Positions 7,953 through 16,497 of a stretch of 64,000 nt of DNA are shown here, one piece after another (within the stretch, counting starts at the first letter, position 1; each line of letters begins with the position of its first letter). Source of the DNA: Paenibacillus harenae (lineage in GTDB: Bacteria; Bacillota; Bacilli; Paenibacillales; Paenibacillaceae); contig NZ_JAUSST010000010.1 in the NCBI RefSeq assembly GCF_030812415.1, forward strand, positions 39,022-103,021. The letters are read 5' to 3'. Below the pieces are notes generated by a model. It was given only the letters and a program-made list of their open reading frames with translations, was not told the origin of the DNA and searched no databases. Both the position numbers and the translations under genes were made by a program.

Positions 7953-10900
7953 ATGAGGTTGAAGAAGAAGATTTTCACCCATATGATCGTGATTTCTGCA
8001 GCAGTTTCCTTAATTTGGTATTCCGTATCTTCGATTGGGGCAACACGAGCTTATGCATTCGATGCATCAGATGCGGATACGGCTATAGAGGCGTTTAACG
8101 ACATGTTTTGGGATCCGGTTGAAAAGTCTTTTTGGAAAAATTCGAATCGCAGCAGTCATCAAGATTTCTGGGTGGAAGCGGAGCTTTGGGAAATGGTTAT
8201 GGACGCCTACGTTCACACATCCGATCCTGACTTGAAATCCAGTCTAAGAACCCAAATCGACGATATATTCGATGGTACGGTCGCTAAGTATGGAGAGGAT
8301 TGGACGAACAACCATTTCAACGACGACATCATGTGGTGGGCAATGGGTTCTGCGAGAGCCTATGAATTAACCGGAGAACAGAAATACTTGGATACGGCAA
8401 AATATCATTTTGATTTTGTGTACGATACCCAATGGGACGATGAATTTGCAGGCGGCGGCATCTGGTGGCTGAATTCGGAGCACGATACCAAGAACGCATG
8501 CATTAATTTCCCGGCGGCTCAAGCGGCAATCTATATGTATAACATTACGCAAGACGAGCATTATTTAGATGCGGCTGTCCGTATATTCAGTTGGGGTAAA
8601 ACGATGCTTACGGACGGGAACGGAAAAGTATTTGACCGGATCGAAGTCAAAAACGGCGCCGTGCCGGATGCGACCCATTACAATCAGGGCACTTTCATAG
8701 GCGCTGCAGTCGGGTTATATGAAGCAACCGGAAATACATCATATCTGGATGACGCAGTGAAAGCGGCGGACTTTACCATGAATCATATGGTTGATGCCAA
8801 CGGATTATTGAACTACGAAGGCCCGAATGGAGACTTAAAAGGCGGAAAAACGATATTAATGCGCAATCTGGCCTATCTTCAGAAGGCATTGGAAGATAGA
8901 AGCGAAAGCAAGTATCAGCAGTTTGGCGGCGAATTCGACTATTGGCTTGCCTTTAATACCGAGATGGCCTGGAGCAATCGCAATGCCGACAATATCGTCG
9001 ATGGCAACTGGGCAGGGCAACTGCTGGGCGGAACCTTCGAGTCCTGGTCGTCATCCGGCGCTGTCGAAGCTTTAACGGTTATTAAACCGCAGGATGTAGA
9101 ACAGCAATATGCGCCTAAAAATGCTTTCCAAACCATCGAAGCGGAAAAATACAATATCGGAACCGGTTTTGTTCTGGAGGGATCCATTGAAGGATCGCTG
9201 CAGCTCGGCGGTATTCAGCCTGGCTATTATGCCGCGTATAAAAATGTTGATTTCGGGGCCGAAGGCGCTGCCGGGTTTATTGCCAGAGCAGCCAGCGGCA
9301 CAGGCGGAGGCCTAATCGAAATACGGCTTGATTCCTTACAGGGTCCCAAGGTCGGAACCGTAAACATAGAAGGCACAGGCGGGTGGAACAACTATTTGGA
9401 TACGGCCGCTCTGCTTAAGGATGATCAAGGGAATCCAAGTTCCGTATCGGGAATCCATGATGTCTATCTTGTATTCGCGAAGACAAACGATGACTATTTA
9501 TTTAATCTGAATTGGTTCAAATTCACCGCAACGGATCCTACCAATACAGATGCATACGCCAAGCTGAAAGCCGGAAATTTTGAAAGCAGTTCAGGTCTAA
9601 GTAAAAATGAAAACGGGGGATTTCTGGACGGCATTCACAATAACGCCTACGCCTCCTATAAAGGCATTGACTTCGGAACGGGCGCTGCAGGCGTAACCTT
9701 TCATGTAACGAGCGGCAATCAAGGCGGCACGGTTGAAGTGAAATTAGACAGTCTGGACGGACCGACTGCAGGCGTGATTGGGATTCCGGCATTGGGGGAT
9801 TGGAATAATTGGGTGGACGTTATGTCTACGATAGACGATACCGTAGCAGTCGGTATTCATGATGTTTATCTCATCTTCCGTGGAACAAACGGGAGCGATT
9901 ATCCCTTGAATTTGGATTGGTTCACCTTTACGACCGTGAAGGGCAAGACACGGGATGCCTATGGCAAGCTGGAGGCTGAAAACTATACGAGCGGCGTAGG
10001 CTTCGGTAGAGAAAGCGGCGGAGGACAAACGTACTTGGCGGGAATATACGGTCCTAATCTTCCTTACGCCATGTATAACTTTATTGACTTTGGAAGCACA
10101 AGCCCTTCTAAATTCAACGTTCAAGCAGCAAGCGCCACAAGCGGAGGAACGATAGAAGTTAGAATCGACAGTATGAATGGTCCGGTTATTGCAACCTCTA
10201 CCGTTTCGGGAACCGGCGGTTGGCAAAATTTCAATGTTTTCTCGGCCGATGTTACTACTCCCGTAACGGGCAAGCACATTGTCTTTATGTTATTTAAAGG
10301 CAGCGACTGGTTGTACAACTTCGATAAATTTACTTTCGGGGATCCGGCCGTGTTCACGGCACCGACTCCAACGCCCGAGCCCGAGAACGATAATGTGCCT
10401 CCCGGAGAGGTGGAGAATGTCCGGGTGATTCGCGGAGACGACAGCATCAAGCTGAATTGGGATGGTCCCTATGACAGGGATGCTGCAAAAACGCAAATTA
10501 CTCTGCTCAGCAATGGGCAACCGGTTGGGAACGCAATCGATGTGGTCAGAGGCATTCAATCCGCTATTCTTTCCGGGATTGAAGAAGGCAAGGATTACTC
10601 CATATTAATAAGAAACATAGATGCGTCGGGAAATGCTTCGAACGGTATCGTGATCGATGATCAGGACCTTCCTGCTTATTCGGTTTCCGCAAACGGGATT
10701 GTTTTAAGCGACGGGGATTCACTCGAGGATTACGCAATTCTAAACTTTAAAGCACAGAGTAACGTATCGGCAATACGTACTGCTGCAATTACGATTGACG
10801 GCAAGGAATATAGAATCGATCCAACGGTCGAGCAAAGTATTGACATCGATATGGCCGGTAGCCCGGGAGTAAAGACGGCAACGGTTACAATCGAGGACCA

Positions 10901-11222
10901 TACGGGAAACAAGCTTCAAGAGACCTTCAGGTTTGAAGTGACAACCAGTGTCAATTCCATGCAGCAATTAATCGATCGTTTCACGGATTCGGGAGAAATA
11001 GGCGGCCCCCTCATCAAGCAACTGACCAATGCTCTTAAGCAGGTTCAGCATCATCTTGATAAAGAGAATCCAAAAGATGCAATGAAGCATATGGGGGATT
11101 TTATAAAACATTTAAACAATGATGATTTAAGCCCGCATGCGAAAGAAAGAGCCAGAGCCATTCTGAATGCGGATGCCGAATGGCTTATCGATCAATACGC
11201 TGACTCTATGCAGCTTGAATGA
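7953..11222 (+). CDS. Secreted multi-modular GH76 endo-alpha-1,6-mannanase with CBM6, Fn3-like and FIMAH domains
   Basis: 1089 residues. Signal peptide 1-35 ends TRAYA. A GH76 catalytic domain spans about 35-375; the paired aspartates in NNHFNDDIMWW (Asp124-Asp125) match the catalytic pair known in Bacillus circulans Aman6. Three CBM6-like beta-sandwich modules follow at about 393-526, 533-660 and 670-797, each ending in a NLNWFKF/NLDWFTF/NFDKFTF-type strand. The first and third keep EAEKY/EAENY, but the second reads KAGNF and has lost the Glu, so its binding may be weak. Then come a Pro/Thr/Glu linker, an Fn3-like module (about 816-905), an Ig-like stretch and a C-terminal FIMAH-type helical domain (about 1000-1085). 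The ATG at 7953 has GGAGG at 7940-7944. It is last in the operon and followed by a strong terminator. Confidence 0.9.
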   Translation: MRLKKKIFTHMIVISAAVSLIWYSVSSIGATRAYAFDASDADTAIEAFNDMFWDPVEKSFWKNSNRSSHQDFWVEAELWEMVMDAYVHTSDPDLKSSLRTQIDDIFDGTVAKYGEDWTNNHFNDDIMWWAMGSARAYELTGEQKYLDTAKYHFDFVYDTQWDDEFAGGGIWWLNSEHDTKNACINFPAAQAAIYMYNITQDEHYLDAAVRIFSWGKTMLTDGNGKVFDRIEVKNGAVPDATHYNQGTFIGAAVGLYEATGNTSYLDDAVKAADFTMNHMVDANGLLNYEGPNGDLKGGKTILMRNLAYLQKALEDRSESKYQQFGGEFDYWLAFNTEMAWSNRNADNIVDGNWAGQLLGGTFESWSSSGAVEALTVIKPQDVEQQYAPKNAFQTIEAEKYNIGTGFVLEGSIEGSLQLGGIQPGYYAAYKNVDFGAEGAAGFIARAASGTGGGLIEIRLDSLQGPKVGTVNIEGTGGWNNYLDTAALLKDDQGNPSSVSGIHDVYLVFAKTNDDYLFNLNWFKFTATDPTNTDAYAKLKAGNFESSSGLSKNENGGFLDGIHNNAYASYKGIDFGTGAAGVTFHVTSGNQGGTVEVKLDSLDGPTAGVIGIPALGDWNNWVDVMSTIDDTVAVGIHDVYLIFRGTNGSDYPLNLDWFTFTTVKGKTRDAYGKLEAENYTSGVGFGRESGGGQTYLAGIYGPNLPYAMYNFIDFGSTSPSKFNVQAASATSGGTIEVRIDSMNGPVIATSTVSGTGGWQNFNVFSADVTTPVTGKHIVFMLFKGSDWLYNFDKFTFGDPAVFTAPTPTPEPENDNVPPGEVENVRVIRGDDSIKLNWDGPYDRDAAKTQITLLSNGQPVGNAIDVVRGIQSAILSGIEEGKDYSILIRNIDASGNASNGIVIDDQDLPAYSVSANGIVLSDGDSLEDYAILNFKAQSNVSAIRTAAITIDGKEYRIDPTVEQSIDIDMAGSPGVKTATVTIEDHTGNKLQETFRFEVTTSVNSMQQLIDRFTDSGEIGGPLIKQLTNALKQVQHHLDKENPKDAMKHMGDFIKHLNNDDLSPHAKERARAILNADAEWLIDQYADSMQLE

Positions 11223-11240
11223 TTCGTTGAGTTAAGCTAG

Positions 11241-11268
11241 AAACCCGACCCCTCGTGGTCGGGTTTTT
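11241..11268 (+). terminator. Terminator of the mannan operon
   Basis: Ten-bp perfect stem (AAACCCGACC / GGTCGGGTTT) with a 6-base loop and a T run, 19 bases after the GH76 stop. Confidence 0.9.
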
Positions 11269-11335
11269 GCTATTGCTTACTCCATATCGGCCGCCTCCAG
11301 CATCATGCCGCTTGCGTACGCAATCCATTCTACAG

Positions 11336-11378
11336 AAAAAAGCTCCCCCGGTTCAGATCGCTCTGGCCCGAAGAAGCT
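11336..11378 (-). terminator. Terminator of spoVT
   Basis: On the minus strand an 11-bp stem with G-U pairs (AGCTTCTTCGG / CCGGGGGAGCT) is followed by six T. It lies about 65 bases after the spoVT stop. Confidence 0.6.
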
Positions 11379-11444
11379 GTTCTCTCGCCCGCTTATGTGC
11401 TTGTAAGCTGCCGTTCATCCTGTATAGTCCAGCCCGGAAGCTGA

Positions 11445-11987
11445 CTATTGCTCCATCTGCTTAGCTAGGAAGCCCGCCGCTGTCTCCGCCATCTTCGTTT
11501 CCATCTGGGCCATCTTGACCGATTCGTCCTTGCTCAGCAAGACGACCGTTCCGATCGGATCGCCGCCAGCGATTATCGGTGCCGCGACGACCGAGCTGTA
11601 CGTTTCCTGCAAATCCTTCACGATCTCGAAAGAGCCTCCGCTCGCCTCGACTAACGTTTTCCGGTTTTCCATACAGCTCTCCAAGACCGATCCGATCTGC
11701 TTGTCCAGCAGCTCTTTCTTAGATGCTCCGGCAACGGCAATAACCGTGTCTCTGTCCGTAATCATCGTTACATGGTTCGTGCTCTCGAAAAGGGACTCCG
11801 CATACTCCTTAGCGAAATCGCCCAGCTCGCCAATCGGCGAATACTTCTTCAATATAACTTCTCCATCGCGGTCTACAAATATTTCCAGAGGGTCTCCCTC
11901 GCGAATACGCAATGTACGGCGGATCTCCTTCGGAATCACCACACGCCCGAGATCATCGATGCGACGTACAATTCCAGTTGCTTTCAT
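11445..11987 (-). CDS. spoVT: Stage V sporulation regulator SpoVT
   Basis: 180 residues. The N-terminal swapped-hairpin AbrB domain (MKATGIVRRIDDLGRVVIPK, EIRRTLRIREGDPLEIFV) binds DNA. The remaining ~125 residues form a GAF-like domain (HVTMITDRDTVIAVAGASKKELL, SSVVAAPIIAGGDPIGTVVLLS). SpoVT modulates sigma-G genes in the forespore of Bacillus. Full length and complete. In B. subtilis it lies between mfd and yabM; here it has kept its orientation but is flanked on both sides by accessory DNA. No strong ribosome site is visible before the ATG. It is separated from the upstream cobalt-transport genes by over 260 bases and probably has its own promoter; TGAATA at 12095-12100 (minus strand) could be a sigma-G -35, but no good -10 follows. 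Confidence 0.95.
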   Translation of the reverse strand: MKATGIVRRIDDLGRVVIPKEIRRTLRIREGDPLEIFVDRDGEVILKKYSPIGELGDFAKEYAESLFESTNHVTMITDRDTVIAVAGASKKELLDKQIGSVLESCMENRKTLVEASGGSFEIVKDLQETYSSVVAAPIIAGGDPIGTVVLLSKDESVKMAQMETKMAETAAGFLAKQMEQ

Positions 11988-12160
11988 TTCATGTTGCCCC
12001 GCTTTCCTAGAGGATTTTAAGTCTACTGGACATCTGCTGCTCGTTTATAACGAAGAGGAAAGATCCTTTAAAGTGATTTTGAATCTGACCATAGTATTCA
12101 TCGACTCCCATATTCTTATGCACGTCACTAAGTTGCAGCCAAACGCCCCATATTTCTGCA

Positions 12161-12194
12161 AAAGGCTCTATTCGTGCCTGTCGGCACGGCCTTA
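12161..12194 (-). terminator. Possible weak terminator after cbiQO
   Basis: Minus-strand AAGGC-CGTGCC-GACA-GGCACG-AATAGA-GCCTT with a short T run. The inner 6-bp stem is perfect; the outer pairing has an unequal internal loop, so the call is tentative. Confidence 0.3.
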
Positions 12195-12255
12195 TTGGCC
12201 CAATAAAGGGACTGGAAAATCAAGCCTTGACGTTTGTGTAACAAGCTTCTGGAAG

Positions 12256-13896
12256 TCACTTCCTTAAATCCTGCTGCAAGGCCGTCTTATCTTCTCCCGA
12301 AAGGTACGACGATGCTTGCTGCTCACCCTTCGTCATCAGCTTCCAAATCTGCTGCGCCGCCTCAAGCACCGTTTTCGGCTTCACGCCGCCCGTCGCTTGA
12401 AGCATGCGGAACGGACGCGCAAGCCTCGGCAGATGAAGGTCGGCCTTCGACAGCAGGCCATCGTCGAACAACAGATCGGTCGTCCCTTCGGCCAGCAATC
12501 CGCCATCCTTAAGCAGAAGCACCCGCCCCGCCCATTCAGCGGCAAAATCGACATCATGCGTAGCGACGATAAGCGTAATACCCGTTTCATGCATCGATTC
12601 TAGCAGTTCCTGAAGACCGTCCCGGCTCTTCGGATCGAGGAAAGCCATCGGCTCATCAAGCACGATGATGTCCGGTTCCATCGCCAGCACGCCGGCAATC
12701 GCCACCCGCCGCTTTTGGCCGTAGCTCAGCTCGAATGGCGAACGGCCGCGGTATTCCAGCATATTAACGGCACTTAGAGCCTTCTCCACGCGCTGTCGCG
12801 TCTGCTCTTCGTTAAGTCCCATATTACCTGGCCCGAAAGCGACATCTTCCTCGACGGAAGTCGAGAAGATCTGGTCGTCGGGATCTTGGAAAACAACGCC
12901 GATCCGGCTTCTAAGCCGCTTTGCGCCGCCTTCGGCAAGCGATTCGCCCAGCAGCCGAACCTCGCCCTCCGAGGGCTGTTCAAGCCCGTTTAGCAAGGAT
13001 ATGAGCGTTGACTTACCGGCTCCATTCGGCCCCATCAGGGCAACCTTCTCCCCTTGTCCGATACGGAAGCTGACGTTATGAAGCGCCTGCGTAGCTCCGT
13101 ATCGATAGGACACGCCGAGCACCTCGATAGCCGCTTCCTTGTCTCCCCTCTCCAGCATGCCCAGACTTCCCCTTTCTCTTGCATGATGCTCATCGACGCC
13201 ATTTTCCCCGCCAGGCTCAGGCGAATGACCGGCGAAGCCGCCGCGAGCCATGATTGAGTTGTATATTCGCTCGCTTCGACCTTGCGAACGCAGGAACAAA
13301 ACGCCGAGAAGCTCTCCGAAGCGCTTATACGTTCGGCGGCTCCATAACCAGCCGTCAAGCACAAGTCCTCGCGAGCGCTGCGCCTTCACCATGCTCTGCG
13401 CCTCCGCTTTAAGCAAGTAGAAGTAGCGCAGCATCAAGCTGATAATCTCGATCAGCACAGCCGGAATGCCGACAGCCCGCAAGCTTTTAATCAATAGAAA
13501 CTGCGGCGTTGTAGCGCCCATATAAGTAATAAGCAGATTCGCGCACACGATCTTCATTAAGATTATTTCCGCTTGGCTGACTCCTTCCGCGCTCGCCGTC
13601 AGTCCGAATATCGTGAATATGGGCGTTCCTTCCGATTGAAACGGAATGAAGACGACCGCGCCGAGTCCGAACGGAACGATAAGCAGCAATCGCTTCAAGA
13701 TTGTCCGCAGAGATACACCCGCCCATAGCAGCCCGAATAGAAAACATCCTGCCGCCCCGAATAGAGCCGCAGGATGTTTGAACAACACAACAACAACCAA
13801 TAAACCAATAACCGTCAACAACCGCCGCTTTGCTTGCCTCAAAGCGGGCTGCCCGGCTCTAGAGCCGCCCTTCTCCATCTCCATGTGACTGTGCAT
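12256..13896 (-). CDS. cbiQO: Fused cobalt/nickel ECF transporter T and A components (CbiQ-CbiO)
   Basis: 546 residues. The N-terminal ~255 residues are an EcfT/CbiQ membrane component with several hydrophobic helices and the ARG-type coupling helices (KAQRSRGLVL, NSIMARGGF). A short linker leads to a complete ABC ATPase: Walker A GPNGAGKST, Q-loop VVFQDPDDQIFSTSV, signature LSYGQKRRVAIAG, Walker B IIVLDEPMAFLDP, switch His in ATHD. CbiQ and CbiO are usually separate genes; here one uninterrupted frame encodes both. The ATG at 13896 has AAGGGGGAAAG upstream and overlaps the end of the PDGLE gene by 38 bases, implying coupled translation. It powers the CbiM/PDGLE substrate module upstream. Confidence 0.88.
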   Translation of the reverse strand: MHSHMEMEKGGSRAGQPALRQAKRRLLTVIGLLVVVVLFKHPAALFGAAGCFLFGLLWAGVSLRTILKRLLLIVPFGLGAVVFIPFQSEGTPIFTIFGLTASAEGVSQAEIILMKIVCANLLITYMGATTPQFLLIKSLRAVGIPAVLIEIISLMLRYFYLLKAEAQSMVKAQRSRGLVLDGWLWSRRTYKRFGELLGVLFLRSQGRSERIYNSIMARGGFAGHSPEPGGENGVDEHHARERGSLGMLERGDKEAAIEVLGVSYRYGATQALHNVSFRIGQGEKVALMGPNGAGKSTLISLLNGLEQPSEGEVRLLGESLAEGGAKRLRSRIGVVFQDPDDQIFSTSVEEDVAFGPGNMGLNEEQTRQRVEKALSAVNMLEYRGRSPFELSYGQKRRVAIAGVLAMEPDIIVLDEPMAFLDPKSRDGLQELLESMHETGITLIVATHDVDFAAEWAGRVLLLKDGGLLAEGTTDLLFDDGLLSKADLHLPRLARPFRMLQATGGVKPKTVLEAAQQIWKLMTKGEQQASSYLSGEDKTALQQDLRK

Positions 13897-14209
13897 TCGC
13901 TTTCCCCCTTCGTGACGACAAGCCTTTGATCGACACCCAGAGGACTGCAGCCATAATGCCCGCTCCGATAACGCCGGCTAGTCCAACGCGAACCGCCGTC
14001 CATGGGATGCCCGCTACCTCGTAATCGGGAATCGGCGCCCACTCATGTACGGCGCCCGCTTGATCGATGAAGCCATGATCTTTCGCAACCCGCTCCAAAC
14101 CGTCCGGATGAGGCGATGCCCACGGCGACAGCAGCCCTGCCGTTACAAGCGTGATGACGAGCAGCACGATCCATTTGCCCTTGCGTGCCGTGACTTGGAA
14201 TTCGCTCAT
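13859..14209 (-). CDS. PDGLE-domain (CbiN/NikN-like) subunit of the cobalt/nickel transporter
   Basis: 116 residues. One N-terminal membrane helix (WIVLLVITLVTAGLLSPWA), the family motif SPHPDGLERVAKDHGF, and a second helix near the C-terminus (VGLAGVIGAGIMAAVLWV). PDGLE proteins replace or join CbiN as the small partner that CbiM needs for metal uptake. The start ATG overlaps the cbiM stop as ATGA, so the two are translationally coupled; the longer frame upstream is a shadow of cbiM. Confidence 0.85.
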   Translation of the reverse strand: MSEFQVTARKGKWIVLLVITLVTAGLLSPWASPHPDGLERVAKDHGFIDQAGAVHEWAPIPDYEVAGIPWTAVRVGLAGVIGAGIMAAVLWVSIKGLSSRRGKANAQSHGDGEGRL

Positions 14210-14844
14210 TGCAATGCCGCTCCCTTCACTTGCGCCTTGCTCCGCTCCAGCAAGTAGCCTGCTACAAGCGTTGTAATGACGCCTTCTCCAATCCCGATCA
14301 GCATATGCCAGCCAACCATCGCTTTCAGCGCCAGTCCAAGCTCGAACGTGCCCGACCATGCGAGCAGCAGCGCTACGCCCGCCGATGCTGCAACAATGGA
14401 TAGCCATGATGCGATAAACGTAATAAAGATTCTCCCTTTGCCGCCAAAAAGCTTCATTCCTGCCTTATAGACGCCATATCCCACGAAACAACCGATGAAG
14501 CCCGTACATAAAATGTTCGCGCCAAGCACCGTAATGCCCCCGTCCTGGAACACGAGCGCCTGAATGATTAATACGGCGGCCATGACGATCGTCCCGATCC
14601 AAGGCCCGAACAAAATACTCGTTAACGCTCCCCCAAGAAAATGACCCGATGTTGCTCCCGCAATCGGAAAATTAATCATTTGCGCCGCGAAAACAAACGA
14701 CCCGATCAACGCCACCATCGGCACCTGCTTGGACGACGATATACCCAGCTTCGTCTTATTCAAACTATAAGCAACGGCAGCAGCGCCGACCGCCGTTGTC
14801 GTCATCCATGCTTTCGCATCAAGAAAACCGTCAGGAATGTGCAT
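14206..14844 (-). CDS. cbiM: Cobalt/nickel ECF transporter substrate-specific component CbiM
   Basis: 212 residues, about six or seven membrane helices. The start is fixed by MHIPDGFLD: the N-terminal Met-His pair is the metal-binding end of CbiM/NikM proteins, so translation must begin at 14844 even though an upstream in-frame codon exists. GAGGAG lies before it. Other family features are MINFPIAGATSGHFLGG and GWHMLIGIGEGVIT. It is first of a three-gene operon with the PDGLE protein and CbiQO. Sequence alone does not separate cobalt from nickel. No cobalamin riboswitch is seen in the leader; an inverted repeat there may be a metal-regulator operator. Confidence 0.9.
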   Translation of the reverse strand: MHIPDGFLDAKAWMTTTAVGAAAVAYSLNKTKLGISSSKQVPMVALIGSFVFAAQMINFPIAGATSGHFLGGALTSILFGPWIGTIVMAAVLIIQALVFQDGGITVLGANILCTGFIGCFVGYGVYKAGMKLFGGKGRIFITFIASWLSIVAASAGVALLLAWSGTFELGLALKAMVGWHMLIGIGEGVITTLVAGYLLERSKAQVKGAALQ

Positions 14845-14870
14845 TCGAAAGCTCCTCTCCCATTCCGAAA

Positions 14871-14887
14871 TGTCACCTTTTATGACA
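14871..14887 (-). promoter_or_regulatory. Candidate operator in the cbiM leader
   Basis: TGTCA-N7-TGACA inverted repeat between the -10 (14903-14908) and the cbiM start, at about +10 to +25 of the expected transcript. The placement fits repression; the binding protein is unknown. Confidence 0.4.
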
Positions 14888-14902
14888 CCCTGCTTTTTCC
14901 TT

Positions 14903-14931
14903 ATTATCAGATAGTGGCATTTTTTCGTCAA
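14903..14931 (-). promoter_or_regulatory. Promoter of the cbiM operon
   Basis: Minus-strand -35 TTGACG (14926-14931), 17-bp spacer, -10 GATAAT (14903-14908). Just upstream lies the inverted repeat TTATCT-N8-AGATAA (14935-14954), flanked by GGC/GCC, which could bind a regulator. Confidence 0.6.
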
Positions 14932-15104
14932 GGCTTATCTAAGTGATGAGATAATGGCCGAAGAAGCTGCATCTATTTCATTTTAGACTGAGGGAGCAAA
15001 AGAGAGAAATCGTGACATCATGAAACAAATGAGACCAACAGAAACTTCTTAGGCTAATCATGCGTCTATAGAGGTAACTAAATTTGTTAATATAAGGAGA
15101 AAAC

Positions 15105-16469
15105 ATGAAAAAATTTATCGCTCTAATCGCTATCCTCCTTTCCGCTGCGCTCCTCTCAAGCGGAAACAATGCCGTCGTGCATGGCGCGAAGACAACCATA
15201 ATCACATCATTACCGCTCACCGGCATCATCGATATCGATGACAGAAGCTACGCCGACAACTTCTACGCACTGCAAAGCGACGGTACCATTTGGATTGGAA
15301 ATGGCACCAAACCGGCTATCAGGGGTCCTCAAATTCCGAGTGCTGTCAAAATATCCGGCAATCTTGTACTTACCTCTACCGGCGAAGTATGGACATGGAG
15401 CAAAGCAAACTCAGTTCCTACTCGCGTTAAAAAGTTGTCCCAAATTAAGGACATTGACGACGGACCTGCATTTATGGCACTCGACGATAAAGGGCAACTA
15501 TTCGTTTGGGGCAGCGTCTGTTATTCCTCTCTCATTCGGCCTGACTTCGAAACTCCGGTATGCTCAAGTAGCGAACCTAGTGAAGCGCTTAAAGCGCAAG
15601 CGAGCATCCCAAAGTTCGCTATCAATGACGTGAAAGCCATTCGAGCATCCATTCAGAGCCTGATGGTGCTCATGAACGACGGGGTGACGCTTCATACTTA
15701 CGGAAATACCTATTTGATGGATATGGGAGTGGAAACCACCGTATCCAAAACGCCGATCATCGACTTTATCGGATTCGATACCGATGCGGCTGGTCACTCC
15801 GAGGTCCGAACCCTTCCCGATCAGCTTGTACCCGATCAATTCTCGAACCATCAGTTCCGTCAATTCAGCATGAGCTATGAAAACTTCTATTCCTTATATC
15901 TGGACAACGACGGTACGGTATGGGGATTGGGATCCGGTAATTCGGTAGAGCATATTCAACCACTTAAAGACATCGTTGAAGTGATCGCTGTGGCCTACAA
16001 TAGCGGCACGGCTTTAGATAAGCATGGTGCGGTGTGGACATGGGGAAACCGGATCAATCTGCCATACGGCGGCACGACTGAAAAAGCTTTGACCACCGTC
16101 AACGCTAAAGCATCACTGAAACAACTGTCCCTCCGGATCAACGGCAAATTCATCGCATCCGATCCAGGCCCGATCCTAACGAGAGGAACGACCTTCGTGC
16201 CTGTACGCTCTTTATTCGAATCCATCGGGGCGAAGATCGGCTATAACAATGATAACGTTACCGTCTCTTACGGCAAGCAGTTGCTAACCTTCAAGGTATA
16301 CGACGCCAAAGCGACGTTGGATGGGAAGAGCATTGTAATGCCGGCCGCGCCGCTCTCCTACCAAGGGCGGACGTATGTGCCTCTCCGCTTCCTCGCGCAA
16401 GCGTTTGGCGCTAAGGTAGCATGGGACAATGCGATTGGCGGCGTCACCGTTCAGTTTCCTGCCAACTAA
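15105..16469 (+). CDS. Secreted RCC1-like repeat protein with C-terminal copper-amine-oxidase-N (stalk) domain, copy 1
   Basis: 454 residues with a signal peptide (MKKFIALIAILLSAALLSSG). The body has RCC1/YjiH-style beta-propeller repeats: DGTIWIGNG, TGEVWTWSK, KGQLFVWGS, DGTVWGLGS, HGAVWTWGN. The last ~110 residues are the copper amine oxidase N-terminal-like domain common in Paenibacillus surface proteins (RINGKFIASDPGPI, GTTFVPVRSLFESIGAKIGY, GRTYVPLRFLAQAFGAKVAWDN). This domain does not imply catalysis. AAGGAG precedes the ATG. The next gene, 28 bases on, is a paralogue. Function is unknown; a cell-surface binding role is a guess. Confidence 0.8.
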   Translation: MKKFIALIAILLSAALLSSGNNAVVHGAKTTIITSLPLTGIIDIDDRSYADNFYALQSDGTIWIGNGTKPAIRGPQIPSAVKISGNLVLTSTGEVWTWSKANSVPTRVKKLSQIKDIDDGPAFMALDDKGQLFVWGSVCYSSLIRPDFETPVCSSSEPSEALKAQASIPKFAINDVKAIRASIQSLMVLMNDGVTLHTYGNTYLMDMGVETTVSKTPIIDFIGFDTDAAGHSEVRTLPDQLVPDQFSNHQFRQFSMSYENFYSLYLDNDGTVWGLGSGNSVEHIQPLKDIVEVIAVAYNSGTALDKHGAVWTWGNRINLPYGGTTEKALTTVNAKASLKQLSLRINGKFIASDPGPILTRGTTFVPVRSLFESIGAKIGYNNDNVTVSYGKQLLTFKVYDAKATLDGKSIVMPAAPLSYQGRTYVPLRFLAQAFGAKVAWDNAIGGVTVQFPAN

Positions 16470-16497
16470 ATCTATTGCTGATTAAAGGAGCGATTCA

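Noticed and set aside
7877..8098. 73-codon plus-strand frame before the mannanase
   Set aside because: Overlaps the mannanase signal-peptide region in another frame and has no motif.
11515..12267. 250-codon plus-strand frame
   Set aside because: Antisense to spoVT and its upstream spacer; Ser/Thr-rich low-information product.
14845..15104. Cobalamin riboswitch before cbiM
   Set aside because: The leader is too short and lacks the conserved B12-box sequence; inverted repeats are the only structure seen.
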